Assembly (NCBI GenBank): GCA_018262575.1
Contig: JAGSYU010000020.1
Location: forward strand, 1 to 34,876
Direction of reading: 5' to 3'
Length of the DNA: 34,876 bases
Origin: Pseudomonadota bacterium
GTDB lineage: Bacteria > Pseudomonadota > Alphaproteobacteria > Rhizobiales > Pleomorphomonadaceae
The notes under the pieces were generated by a model. That model did no database searches, had not been told where the DNA came from, and saw nothing but the letters and a program-made list of their open reading frames with translations. This document shows positions 7,621 through 15,968 of the stretch, piece by piece. A program made the position numbers and the translations under genes. Within the stretch, counting starts at the first letter, position 1. Every line of letters starts with the position of its first letter.

Positions 7621-8394
7621 TCACACTGCCTTCAGCGTGAAGCGGATGGGGGCGAAGCCCTCGACATTTGCCACCGCCGTCTCGCCCGGCGCGATGGCGT
7701 GGCCGCCGCCAAAGGCGCCGGTGGTGACCACATCGCCTGCCCTGAGAGGGCGGCCGGTTGCGGCGAGTGCATTGGCAAGCCAAGTCAGCGGATGAGCGGG
7801 ATCGCCGGAGGGATGCCCACCCCTCTGGTCGACGGCAATACGGCCGCCGACTTCCAGCCGCACCGCCACGTCGGCGCGGACGCGGTGGCGCCAGTCAGTG
7901 ACGAGCGGTCCGCGCACCAGGCCCCAATTGCCCATGAAATCGGCGCGTGCCATCAGCGGCGACGGCCGGGGCTCGGCGGCAAGGCGGCTCTCAAGTATCT
8001 CGAAGGCGGCGAAGGCGCCGCTGACCGCCTCAGCGACCTCGTCGGGCGAATAGATCGCGCCGCCCGGCCGGCCGGGCAGGTCGCGACCAAAGACAAAAGC
8101 GATCTCGGCTTCCACCTTGATCGGCGAAACAGAATAAGCGACGGCGGCGGGCGCATCGAAGATACGGGCGGCGAGAATGGCGCCCCAGCCGCCGGGACCA
8201 TCGCCAACCTGCAGCACTTTGTAGCCGCCAATCGGGCCGAGGCGGGCGGCAACGGCCAATTGCGTCGCATCGGCCGCCGCGGCATCGAGTGGAGCGAGAT
8301 CGCTGATCTCCGCCGCCGTAAGCTTCTGCCCCTTGCGGCGCGCCTCGGTCAGGAGGTCGGTGAGAGAGGTGGTGGACCCGATATCCTGTGGCAC
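7621..8394 (-). CDS. Fumarylacetoacetate hydrolase / 2-keto-4-pentenoate hydratase family enzyme
   Basis: The protein has 257 residues, the usual length of MhpD-like 2-oxopent-4-enoate hydratases. The divalent-metal site is visible as 'PIKVEAEIAFVFGRDL' with Glu95 and Glu97, and the C-terminal 'AGDVVTTGAFGGGHAI' matches the strand that closes the FAH fold. It would hydrate or cleave a 2-keto acid in the cytoplasm. I set the start at the GTG at 8394: a perfect AGGAGGT (8401-8407) stands six bases before it, whereas the ATG at 8412 puts that sequence inside the gene and has no site of its own. The octamer AAACTTGT lies about 90 bases upstream, and the GntR gene is the upstream neighbour. Alternatives within the family (decarboxylase, acylpyruvase) cannot be excluded. 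Confidence 0.85.
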   Translation of the reverse strand: MPQDIGSTTSLTDLLTEARRKGQKLTAAEISDLAPLDAAAADATQLAVAARLGPIGGYKVLQVGDGPGGWGAILAARIFDAPAAVAYSVSPIKVEAEIAFVFGRDLPGRPGGAIYSPDEVAEAVSGAFAAFEILESRLAAEPRPSPLMARADFMGNWGLVRGPLVTDWRHRVRADVAVRLEVGGRIAVDQRGGHPSGDPAHPLTWLANALAATGRPLRAGDVVTTGAFGGGHAIAPGETAVANVEGFAPIRFTLKAV

Positions 8395-8484
8395 TTCAAA
8401 ACCTCCTGCCATGGCTGAGCGAACCGACCGGTCGCCAGGGAGACGTGACGGACGCGCCCACCGAGCAGCGCTATAGGGGGCGTA

Positions 8485-8492
8485 AAACTTGT
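8485..8492. promoter_or_regulatory. AAACTTGT motif upstream of the FAH-family gene (candidate GntR half-site)
   Basis: AAACTTGT here is identical to the octamer at 9359-9366 and, inverted, at 9387-9394, both in front of the gntR gene. On the minus strand it overlaps a -35-like TTGACA (about 8494-8489). Shared placement in front of two genes suggests an operator for the neighbouring GntR protein; not proven. Confidence 0.35.
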
Positions 8493-8562
8493 CAACTCGT
8501 CTGGGAAGAGCCACGGAAACGGCCGCCCCGCCGCCAAAGCTTTTTCGTTCGAGCTCTCGCTA

Positions 8563-9300
8563 TCACGTCGGCGCCGCCGGGGAGTGTCGCGACATCCGAA
8601 GGTCGAGCAGGCCGCCGCCGAAAAGGCGATCGCGCGAATGCTCAAGATGTCCCCGCATCAGCCCAGAGGCTCGGACCCGATCACCCGCCGAAATGGCTTC
8701 AAACAGCCCAGCGTGTTCGGCCAGCGTTTCCTCGAGACCGCCGCCTGTCATCAGCGACATGCCGTGCAGGCGCATGCCAATGTTGATGTGCTCGCGCAAT
8801 GCCCGGAAGGTCGCCTCGAAATACTGGTTGTTGGACGCCTGCGCGATCGCCAGGTGGAAAGCAAAGTCGGCATCATCGCGATGCTGGTGGGTGCCCGTCG
8901 CCGCCCGCATCAGGTCGAGCGACTGCGCGATGCCCTCAAGCGCCGTCTCATCGCGACGATCGGCGGCCAGCGCCGCGGCCTGAGTTTCGATCGTCAGGCG
9001 AAATTCGTAGCACCGCTGGATATCCGCCAGCGTCTCGACGGGCGAAAAGCCAACCGGCGTCGAGGTGGCCGCCCGCACGTAACTGCCGGCCCCTTGTCGC
9101 GAATGGATCAGCCCCTCTTCGCGCAACCGTTCCAGCGCCGCCCGCAATACGGGCCGGGACACGCCGAACTCCTGCGACAGGACCGCCTCCGGCGGCAATT
9201 TCTGGTTCACCTGATAATCGCCATTGGAGATCCGGCTGAACAGCGAATGATAGACACTGTCCGACAGCGTCGTCCGGCGCCTGGCGTTCTGGTTCGTCAC
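8563..9300 (-). CDS. GntR-family regulator, FadR/FCD subfamily
   Basis: The protein has 245 residues. The N-terminal winged helix-turn-helix (about 12-77) contains 'LPPEAVLSQEFGVSRPVLRAALERL', read here across its helices, and 'SRQGAGSYV' as the wing. The all-helical FCD effector domain (about 92-225) shows the expected metal-ligand histidines in 'FAFHLAIAQ', 'EHAGLFEAI' and 'GHLEHSR'. FCD domains usually bind carboxylic acids through a metal, which fits a sugar-acid or hydroxyacid catabolic locus. I use the GTG at 9300, which directly precedes the conserved start of the fold; the frame is open to 9390. It lies between the FAH gene and the kinase gene on the same strand. The upstream gap holds an inverted repeat, consistent with autoregulation. 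Confidence 0.88.
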   Translation of the reverse strand: MTNQNARRRTTLSDSVYHSLFSRISNGDYQVNQKLPPEAVLSQEFGVSRPVLRAALERLREEGLIHSRQGAGSYVRAATSTPVGFSPVETLADIQRCYEFRLTIETQAAALAADRRDETALEGIAQSLDLMRAATGTHQHRDDADFAFHLAIAQASNNQYFEATFRALREHINIGMRLHGMSLMTGGGLEETLAEHAGLFEAISAGDRVRASGLMRGHLEHSRDRLFGGGLLDLRMSRHSPAAPT

Positions 9301-9348
9301 GGTCTCTGGCCTCGAAGGGTGGCAGCGGAAGGGCCAGAGGCAGCTAAT

Positions 9349-9394
9349 CTCAATTTGTAAACTTGTGCAAGCGGCGACGCCGGCCGACAAGTTT
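9349..9394. promoter_or_regulatory. Inverted repeat between kinase and gntR genes: candidate operator and/or terminator
   Basis: AAACTTGT (9359-9366) and ACAAGTTT (9387-9394) form a perfect 8-bp inverted repeat with a 20-bp GC-rich spacer; CTTGTGCAAG at 9362-9371 is itself a palindrome. The 16 bases from 9349, CTCAATTTGTAAACTT, match 14 of 16 with the complement of 28488-28503. On the minus strand the same repeat could fold as a weak terminator for the kinase operon. Confidence 0.4.
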
Positions 9395-9397
9395 CCA

Positions 9398-10654
9398 TCA
9401 CGTTTGGACGCAGCGGGCGTCGATCTCGGTCAGCAGACTATCATCGCCAAAGCCGCCAGCCTTGGAAATGAACCACTCGACGCCACCATCAGGCCGGTGG
9501 CAGGCGCCGGCCACGATGCCGGGCAAAATCTCGTCGATGAGGTCAACCGATTCGATACCGAGCGCCTCGGCGACGGCCATTGATGTGCTGCCGCCGGTCG
9601 ACACGATGGTCCGGCACGGCACCATGCTGCAAACACTCGCGGTGGCATAGCCGAGCTTCTCGGCCACGCGTTCACCACCTTCACGGGTGATCTTCTCCGG
9701 CCGCTCGCCATTCACCACGCGCAGGAGAATGTTGGGCTGGGTTCGTCCGGGATCGCGAAGACGTGCCTCGCAGGCATTGCGGATGTCGGCGACAGCAGCG
9801 TCCGCGCGGATATCGATAGTCTGGAACAAACCGCTCTTGTCGGCATGGGCCACTTGGCGGCGCGACACCTCCGTCAGGCTGCCCACGACTGAAACGATGG
9901 GCCGGTGGAGTGCCACCTTGCGCTTCTCGCCGGCCGACTGTCCTTCGGCCGCGCCAAGGCGAGCCAGTGCTTCGGCAAAACCACCGGCGCCGACTGGCAG
10001 AAGATCGCCGGCCGAAAGCTGCCGTGCCAATGCCGTGAGATGACGCTCTTCGACAGCGTCGGCGACGATCAGCCGGACGCCGCGCTCCAGCATGGCAAGA
10101 ATCGTCAGCCTGAGCGCCGCCTCGTCGACCTCGATCTCCTTGAGCGTAAGGAAGCCGATCGGCAGGTCTGTCTGCAGGCGCAAAAGATCGGCCACGCTCG
10201 AGCTTGCGAGAGGATGGAAGGGATCGTTGCCGATTTCGCTCCTGTGCAGCGGCACGCCGTCGAGATAGATCACACCGTCGACGCAGGTTCTGCCTGTCTT
10301 CGGCATCGCCGTGCAGATCAGCGCGGCGGCGAGGCCCGTTCCCTTGAGGACGGCTTCAATCTCGCTACCGGGATTGCCGCGCATGGTGGAATCGATCTTC
10401 TTGAAGATGCGGCCATAGCCGGCGGCTCGACACTGCCGGACCATGTCGAGCACCACTGCTGCCGCCTCCGCTGGCTCCATGAACCGCGTTTCGCTGGTAA
10501 GCGCAATGTCGGTATTGTCGCGCCGCTGCCGACTTAAGGCGTCCATGTGTAGCAAGAGCTCGATCTTCCGACCGAAGCGGGCAAAGTGAATGCCTGCATC
10601 CCCGGCGCCAGTATAGTCGTCGGCAATGATTGCGGTCTTTTCAGTTTGAACCAT
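9398..10654 (-). CDS. Four-carbon acid sugar kinase family protein (DUF1537; D-threonate/erythronate kinase-like)
   Basis: The protein has 418 residues with the two-domain organisation of OtnK/DtnK-type kinases. The N-terminal acid-sugar-binding domain starts with 'IIADDYTGAGDAGIHFA' and contains 'FKKIDSTMRGNPGSEI'. The C-terminal nucleotide-binding domain has 'VVGSLTEVSRRQVAH' and the glycine-rich 'STGGSTSMAVAEALG'. Characterised members phosphorylate the 4-hydroxyl of D-threonate, D-erythronate or related four-carbon acids; the product is then oxidised by a PdxA2 protein. A pdxA2-like gene lies at 26970-28016, so the pair is present but split between two operons. The start ATG at 10654 has GGAGCTCGCC upstream; an ORF extension to 10687 lacks support. 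Probably cotranscribed with the BNR gene 43 bases upstream. Exact substrate not inferable. Confidence 0.86.
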   Translation of the reverse strand: MVQTEKTAIIADDYTGAGDAGIHFARFGRKIELLLHMDALSRQRRDNTDIALTSETRFMEPAEAAAVVLDMVRQCRAAGYGRIFKKIDSTMRGNPGSEIEAVLKGTGLAAALICTAMPKTGRTCVDGVIYLDGVPLHRSEIGNDPFHPLASSSVADLLRLQTDLPIGFLTLKEIEVDEAALRLTILAMLERGVRLIVADAVEERHLTALARQLSAGDLLPVGAGGFAEALARLGAAEGQSAGEKRKVALHRPIVSVVGSLTEVSRRQVAHADKSGLFQTIDIRADAAVADIRNACEARLRDPGRTQPNILLRVVNGERPEKITREGGERVAEKLGYATASVCSMVPCRTIVSTGGSTSMAVAEALGIESVDLIDEILPGIVAGACHRPDGGVEWFISKAGGFGDDSLLTEIDARCVQT

Positions 10655-10697
10655 GGCGAGCTCCTGCTCGGATCGGCCTAAGTTCAAGCGAGGACGC

Positions 10698-11771
10698 CTA
10701 GGTGGCGAGCGTCACATGCTTGATGTAATCGCGAAGGTAGGAGTAGCCGATCTGTACCAGGCCATCGTTTGTCTGGATGATCGACGGATAGGAGTAGTCG
10801 CCGACGAAGGCACCACGCTCGTCATGGGCTGAGCGGAGGGTGGCATCGGCTTCCAGCACCAGTTCCGTGCGCCAGCTCAACCCAAGATCGGTCGAGGTGG
10901 AAAGAACAAGAGGATTGCGCGGCACGCCCCAGATGGCGCCCTTCTCGATTGGTCCGCAGGCAGCGAGGAATGCCTCGCGGTCCTTGATCCAGGGCGGAAC
11001 CGGGCTCTCGCTGGGGCGCCCGGCGGCAGCGATCTCGTTGTAGACGATGGCAAGACGCCCGTCGCGGAGCGCGCGAGCCTGGATTGAGGAGTTGTTGTTG
11101 GGCAGTGTTGTCGGCTCCGGCACCGACCAGGTAAGGCCGCCATCCCCTGACACGCTGCGGAAGATGAAGTCGGATTGACGCCGCCGGAAGAAGGCCACCC
11201 GGCAGTTCTCGAGGATGTCCATATGGACGCAGCCCCGGCTGTCCGGCACTGCCACCATATCCCAGTTGTGGCCCCCGTCGGCCGACACCTGCACGAGGCT
11301 GGAGTCGTCGCCGAAAGCGTTGTGCATGTCGCTGTGCCAGATCGGCAGCAGCAGCAGTCCGGACGGATTGACGACCGGGGCGTGGCGGATGAAGGTGCCC
11401 GGCCGGGTGATGAGGTCGGTCGTCTCGCTCCATGTCCGGCCGTCATCGGCGGATCGGCGAAGGCGCACGACAGCGGTTCCCTGATCGGCCTTGTCCTGGG
11501 CGGTGTAGAGAAGCCACACTTCGCCGGACGGATGCCGGAACAGCGCCGGATTTTGCTCCGAGCGCGTGGCATCGCCCGACATCCTGACCGGATCGAGCCA
11601 GGCGTCACGGTCGCCGTCATAACGCGACATATAGATGCTGATGTCGGACGATCCCTCCATGGAGCCGCCGAACCAGACGCACAGGAGGTCGCCACCACCG
11701 ATCTCCAGGAGGTTGGAGGCGTGATTGCTCACGCATGGTGTCGGAATTTTCCTCTCCTGAAGCACCCTCAT
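10698..11771 (-). CDS. Sialidase-like BNR/Asp-box beta-propeller protein, cytoplasmic
   Basis: The protein has 357 residues. Four Asp-box (SxDxGxTW) repeats are visible at about 107-114, 163-170, 208-215 and 293-300, spaced as in a six-bladed sialidase propeller, and an N-terminal 'RKIPTPCVSNHAS' stands where GH33 enzymes have the RIP arginine motif. It resembles the predicted-neuraminidase group COG4692 rather than classical NanH. There is no signal peptide, so any hydrolysis would occur after import. It lies between the ABC importer genes and the acid-sugar kinase gene, so a role in opening an imported glycoside or sugar-acid conjugate is likely by context. The ATG at 11771 is preceded by GGGAGC. 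No sialic-acid genes (nanE, nanK) are seen; do not read it as proof of sialate use. Confidence 0.8.
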   Translation of the reverse strand: MRVLQERKIPTPCVSNHASNLLEIGGGDLLCVWFGGSMEGSSDISIYMSRYDGDRDAWLDPVRMSGDATRSEQNPALFRHPSGEVWLLYTAQDKADQGTAVVRLRRSADDGRTWSETTDLITRPGTFIRHAPVVNPSGLLLLPIWHSDMHNAFGDDSSLVQVSADGGHNWDMVAVPDSRGCVHMDILENCRVAFFRRRQSDFIFRSVSGDGGLTWSVPEPTTLPNNNSSIQARALRDGRLAIVYNEIAAAGRPSESPVPPWIKDREAFLAACGPIEKGAIWGVPRNPLVLSTSTDLGLSWRTELVLEADATLRSAHDERGAFVGDYSYPSIIQTNDGLVQIGYSYLRDYIKHVTLAT

Positions 11772-11809
11772 GGATCCGCTCCCACTATTCTGTCGTCTCG
11801 TATTTCCGA

Positions 11810-11845
11810 GGTCGGCTGAAAAACCGGCTGGCTTTTCAGCCGACC
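11810..11845. other. Perfect 13-bp hairpin between ABC importer and BNR gene
   Basis: GGTCGGCTGAAAA (11810-11822) pairs with TTTTCAGCCGACC (11833-11845) around a 10-nt loop. It lies 100 bases after the last importer gene and 38 bases before the BNR start. No T-run follows on the minus strand, so it may be an mRNA-stabilising or read-through hairpin, or a GC-rich interspersed repeat, rather than a full terminator. Confidence 0.55.
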
Positions 11846-11944
11846 GTCACGGGGGGCGCCCCTTTTCGGGACAAGCTCACCCCTCCCCGGCCGCCGCTGG
11901 CTCGGCGGTCGGGTCACGCGTTCGATTGGTCTTTCTGTCCTGGA

Positions 11945-12951
11945 CTAGGCGGTCTCTTTTTCAATCTCGGCCAGGCGATGACAGGCGACCCGATGCCCCT
12001 TCCCATGATCTTCGAGCTCAGGGATAGACTGGGAGCAGATCTCCGCCGCGTAAACGCAACGCGGGTGGAACCGGCAGCCAGCAGGAGGATCGATGGCGTT
12101 CGACACGTCGCCCTGCAAGATGATGCGCTTGCGCGTCCGTTCCAGGTCCGGGTCGGCCTCGGGAACAGCCGATAGCAACGCCTTGGTGTAGGGATGCAGC
12201 GGCCGCCCGAACAACTCGTCCTTGGTGGCGATCTCCATGATCTTGCCGAGATACATCACGGCGACCCGGTCGGAGATATGCCGGACCACCGCCAGGTCGT
12301 GAGCGATGAACAGGTAAGTCAGATTGTACTTTTCCTGTATGTCCATCAGCAGGTTGATGATCTGTGCCTGGATCGACACGTCGAGCGCCGAGATCGGCTC
12401 ATCGCAGACGATGAATTCAGGATTGCTGGCCAGCGCCCTGGCGATGCAGATGCGCTGCCTCTGCCCACCCGAGAACTCGTGCGGATAGCGGTTGGCAACG
12501 TTGGGATTGAGCCCGACATCGCGGATGAGTTGCGCGACGCGCTGCTGGGTTTCCTTCTCCGGGCAGATCTTGTGCACGCGCATCGGTTCGGACAGCGCCT
12601 CGCCGATCGTCATGCGCGGATTGAGCGTCGAATAGGGATCCTGGAAGACGATCTGGACCCGCTTGCGCATGGCCCGAAGGTCCTTGGCGGGCAGCTTGGA
12701 CAGATCAACGCCATCGAACTTCACACTACCCGACGTCGCCTTGTGCAGCTGCAGCAGGGCGAAGCCAGTGGTCGACTTGCCGCACCCCGATTCGCCAACC
12801 AGGCCCAGCGTCTCGCCCTGGTAGATCTCGAAGCTGACGCCGTCGATGGCGTGGACCACCGCCGATTCCGTACCAAAGGCTCCGATCTTGATCGGAAAAT
12901 GCTTGACCAGATTCTCCACCACGACGAGTGGCTTCTGCTGTGCGTGCGTGT

Positions 12952-12955
<4 letters not shown>
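11945..12955 (-). CDS. ABC importer ATP-binding subunit, OppF/DppF type
   Basis: The 336-residue ATPase of a peptide/oligosaccharide-type importer acts on the inner face of the membrane with the OppD-type partner. Walker A GESGCGKST is at about 54-62, the signature 'FSGGQRQRICIAR' and Walker B 'FIVCDEPISALD' follow, and the C-terminal oligopeptide-transporter extension ends with the cysteine-containing 'GCRFHPRCVYA'. The ATG at 12955 overlaps the OppD-type stop by four bases (ATGA), showing coupled translation; an in-frame extension to 13099 only reads antisense of the partner's end. Last gene of the sigma-54-driven importer operon. Confidence 0.93.
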
Positions 12956-13953
<998 letters not shown>

Positions 13954-13985
13954 AGCGCCCTCCCTTTCTTCTTGTTGTTGCGGTC

Positions 13986-14939
13986 TCATTTCCACTGCCG
14001 CGGATTGAGGGCATCGTTCAGGCCGTCGCCGAGGAAGCTGAAGGCGATGGTGACGATGGCCAGCACTGCCGCCGGTGCGGCGAGGACGTGCGGGTACATC
14101 TGCCAGATACGCAGGCCGTCGCTGATCATGTTGCCCCAGCTCGGAATGGGCGGGCGCACACCGACACCGAGGAAGCTGAAGGAGGATTCAAGCACCATGG
14201 CCTCGCCCAGCGCGGCGCTGATGTAGACGATGATCGGGCCGATCGCGTTGGGGATGACGTAGCGGCGAACGATCCTGGACGTCGGCACGCCGAGCGCCTC
14301 GGCCGCCACCACATAGTTCTTGTTGCGGATCGACAGGATCTGGCCGCGGATGATGCGGGCCGCCTTGGGCCACTTGATCAGCGCCAGCGAGCCGAACACC
14401 AGCACGAAGTCGACCCAGATGGTGTTGCGATAGATCTGGTTACCGGTGGCCACGTATTGGGCGTCCATCCAGTTGACCAGCGGTGGCTTCAACGACACGT
14501 TGATCACGATGACCAGCAGCAGCGAGGGGATCGACATGGTGATGTCGATCAGCCAGACGATGAAGGCATCGATCTTGCCGCCGAAGTAGCCGCCGAGAGC
14601 GCCGAGAAAAATACCGATCACCAGGCTGAACGACACCGTCGAGAAGCCGACGATGACGGCGGTCCGCGAGCCGTAGATGACGCGGCTCATGATGTCGCGC
14701 CCGAGATCATCGGTGCCGAACCAGTGGAGCCACGACGGCGCCTGGTTGCGCGACATGAGATCCTGACTGAGGAAATCATATGGCGTGAGATACGGGCCAA
14801 ATATGGCGACGAAGAACAGGAAGACGACCAGCACCATGCCGACGATAGCCAGACGGTTGGCAACCAGGCGGATGAAGGCATCCTTGGCCAGGCTGAATTG
14901 CTTTTCTTCCTGCGGCAAAAGGAGGGCTTGGTCAGTCAT
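13986..14939 (-). CDS. ABC importer permease, DppC/OppC type
   Basis: The 317-residue inner-membrane protein begins with a cytoplasmic OppC_N segment and a first membrane span 'LAIVGMVLVVFLFFVAIFG', followed by the periplasmic 'FGTDDLGRDIMSRVIYGSR' typical of DppC proteins. Further spans follow, with the cytoplasmic EAA loop near 'VVAAEALGVPTSRIVRRYVIP'. It starts directly after the stop of the DppB-type gene. A roughly 30-residue insert around 'PPLVNWMDAQYVATGNQIYRN' lies in a periplasmic loop and is longer than in E. coli DppC, which may matter for docking to the binding protein. Confidence 0.93.
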   Translation of the reverse strand: MTDQALLLPQEEKQFSLAKDAFIRLVANRLAIVGMVLVVFLFFVAIFGPYLTPYDFLSQDLMSRNQAPSWLHWFGTDDLGRDIMSRVIYGSRTAVIVGFSTVSFSLVIGIFLGALGGYFGGKIDAFIVWLIDITMSIPSLLLVIVINVSLKPPLVNWMDAQYVATGNQIYRNTIWVDFVLVFGSLALIKWPKAARIIRGQILSIRNKNYVVAAEALGVPTSRIVRRYVIPNAIGPIIVYISAALGEAMVLESSFSFLGVGVRPPIPSWGNMISDGLRIWQMYPHVLAAPAAVLAIVTIAFSFLGDGLNDALNPRQWK

Positions 14940-15896
14940 TCATTCATCCTCCGTCTTTTTCGCGGCGGCGCGGGGGTCGAGCAGCGGGTAGGAGATGTCC
15001 ACGAGAAGGTTCGAAGCCATGACCACGATGGAAAAGATCAGCACGATGGCCATGATGACCGGATAGTCCGACGACTTGATCGCGGTTTCCGTCATCCGGC
15101 CGAGCCCCGGCAGGCCAAACACCTTCTCGATGAGGATCGAGTTGTTGAGCGTGGCGATCACCAGGAGGCCGATCTGGCTGACCACCGGGGTCAACACCGG
15201 CCGCATGATGTGGCGCATCACCACCTGGTAATTGGGAATGCCCTTGGCACGGGCGGTGCGCACGTAATCCTCGCTCAGCACTTCGAGCACACCGGCGCGT
15301 GCCTGGCGGATGATCAACGCCATGGGATTGAGACCGATCACCAGAAGCGGCACGATCACCTTGGTACTGAACAGACCGCCCCAGCCGTAGGGGACGTCGA
15401 AATCGAGGACCAGGACAAGGAAGACAGTGATCAGCGGACCGGCGACAAAGACCGGGATACCCCAGATGACCAGAGCAAAGCCGACGATGAGGTTGTCGAG
15501 CCACTTGTTCTGGTTGAGGGCGGCGATCACGCCGAGGAGGATGCCGACCACCGACACGAGGACGATCGCCGTGAGGCCGATCTTCAGCGTCACCGGCACC
15601 GCCGCGGAGATCATGGCGTTGACCGACCGGCCCGACACCAGCGAATTACCGAAATTTCCCTGGGCCACATTCAGGACATAGTCCCAGAACTGCAGCAGGA
15701 ACGGTCGGTTGAGACCAGCGGCCTCCCGGATGGCGTCAATGCGGGCCGGATCGTAGGCGACGTCGCCCGGCGCTTGCAGGAAGATCAGCTTGATGGGGTC
15801 GCCCGCACCGAAGAACACCAGTGCATAGACGAGCAGGAGAAGGATGAAGACAGATGGTATCCACCTGACAAGTCTATTGAGTATATAGCGCCCCAT
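14940..15896 (-). CDS. ABC importer permease, DppB/OppB type
   Basis: The 318-residue permease has the classic start 'MGRYILNRLVRWIPSVFILLL', the periplasmic proline/aspartate-rich loop with 'GDPIKLIFLQAPGD', and the cytoplasmic EAA loop 'EDYVRTARAKGIP'. The ATG at 15896 has GGGAGGTACTC before it; a longer frame to 15947 runs through the hairpin that separates it from the binding-protein gene and is not coding. It pairs with the adjacent DppC-type permease to form the channel. Confidence 0.93.
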   Translation of the reverse strand: MGRYILNRLVRWIPSVFILLLLVYALVFFGAGDPIKLIFLQAPGDVAYDPARIDAIREAAGLNRPFLLQFWDYVLNVAQGNFGNSLVSGRSVNAMISAAVPVTLKIGLTAIVLVSVVGILLGVIAALNQNKWLDNLIVGFALVIWGIPVFVAGPLITVFLVLVLDFDVPYGWGGLFSTKVIVPLLVIGLNPMALIIRQARAGVLEVLSEDYVRTARAKGIPNYQVVMRHIMRPVLTPVVSQIGLLVIATLNNSILIEKVFGLPGLGRMTETAIKSSDYPVIMAIVLIFSIVVMASNLLVDISYPLLDPRAAAKKTEDE

Positions 15897-15920
15897 GAGT
15901 ACCTCCCACGGATTCGGAGC

Positions 15921-15956
15921 AAAAAAGGGCGGGCAGTGAAACGCCACGGCCCGCCC
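15921..15956 (-). terminator. Intrinsic terminator/attenuator between binding-protein and permease genes
   Basis: On the minus strand an 8-bp GC stem (plus-strand arms GGGCGGGC 15927-15934 and GCCCGCCC 15949-15956, 14-nt loop) is followed by six T (A's at 15921-15926). It begins 13 bases after the binding-protein stop, inside the operon. It probably stops part of the transcripts, giving more binding protein than membrane subunits. Confidence 0.78.
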
Positions 15957-15968
15957 GGAGTCAGTGCC

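Noticed and set aside
10698-11771. Reading the BNR protein as a true sialidase of a sialic-acid operon
   Set aside because: No nanE, nanK or sialate-type transporter nearby, no signal peptide, and the DapA-like protein lacks proof of being NanA.
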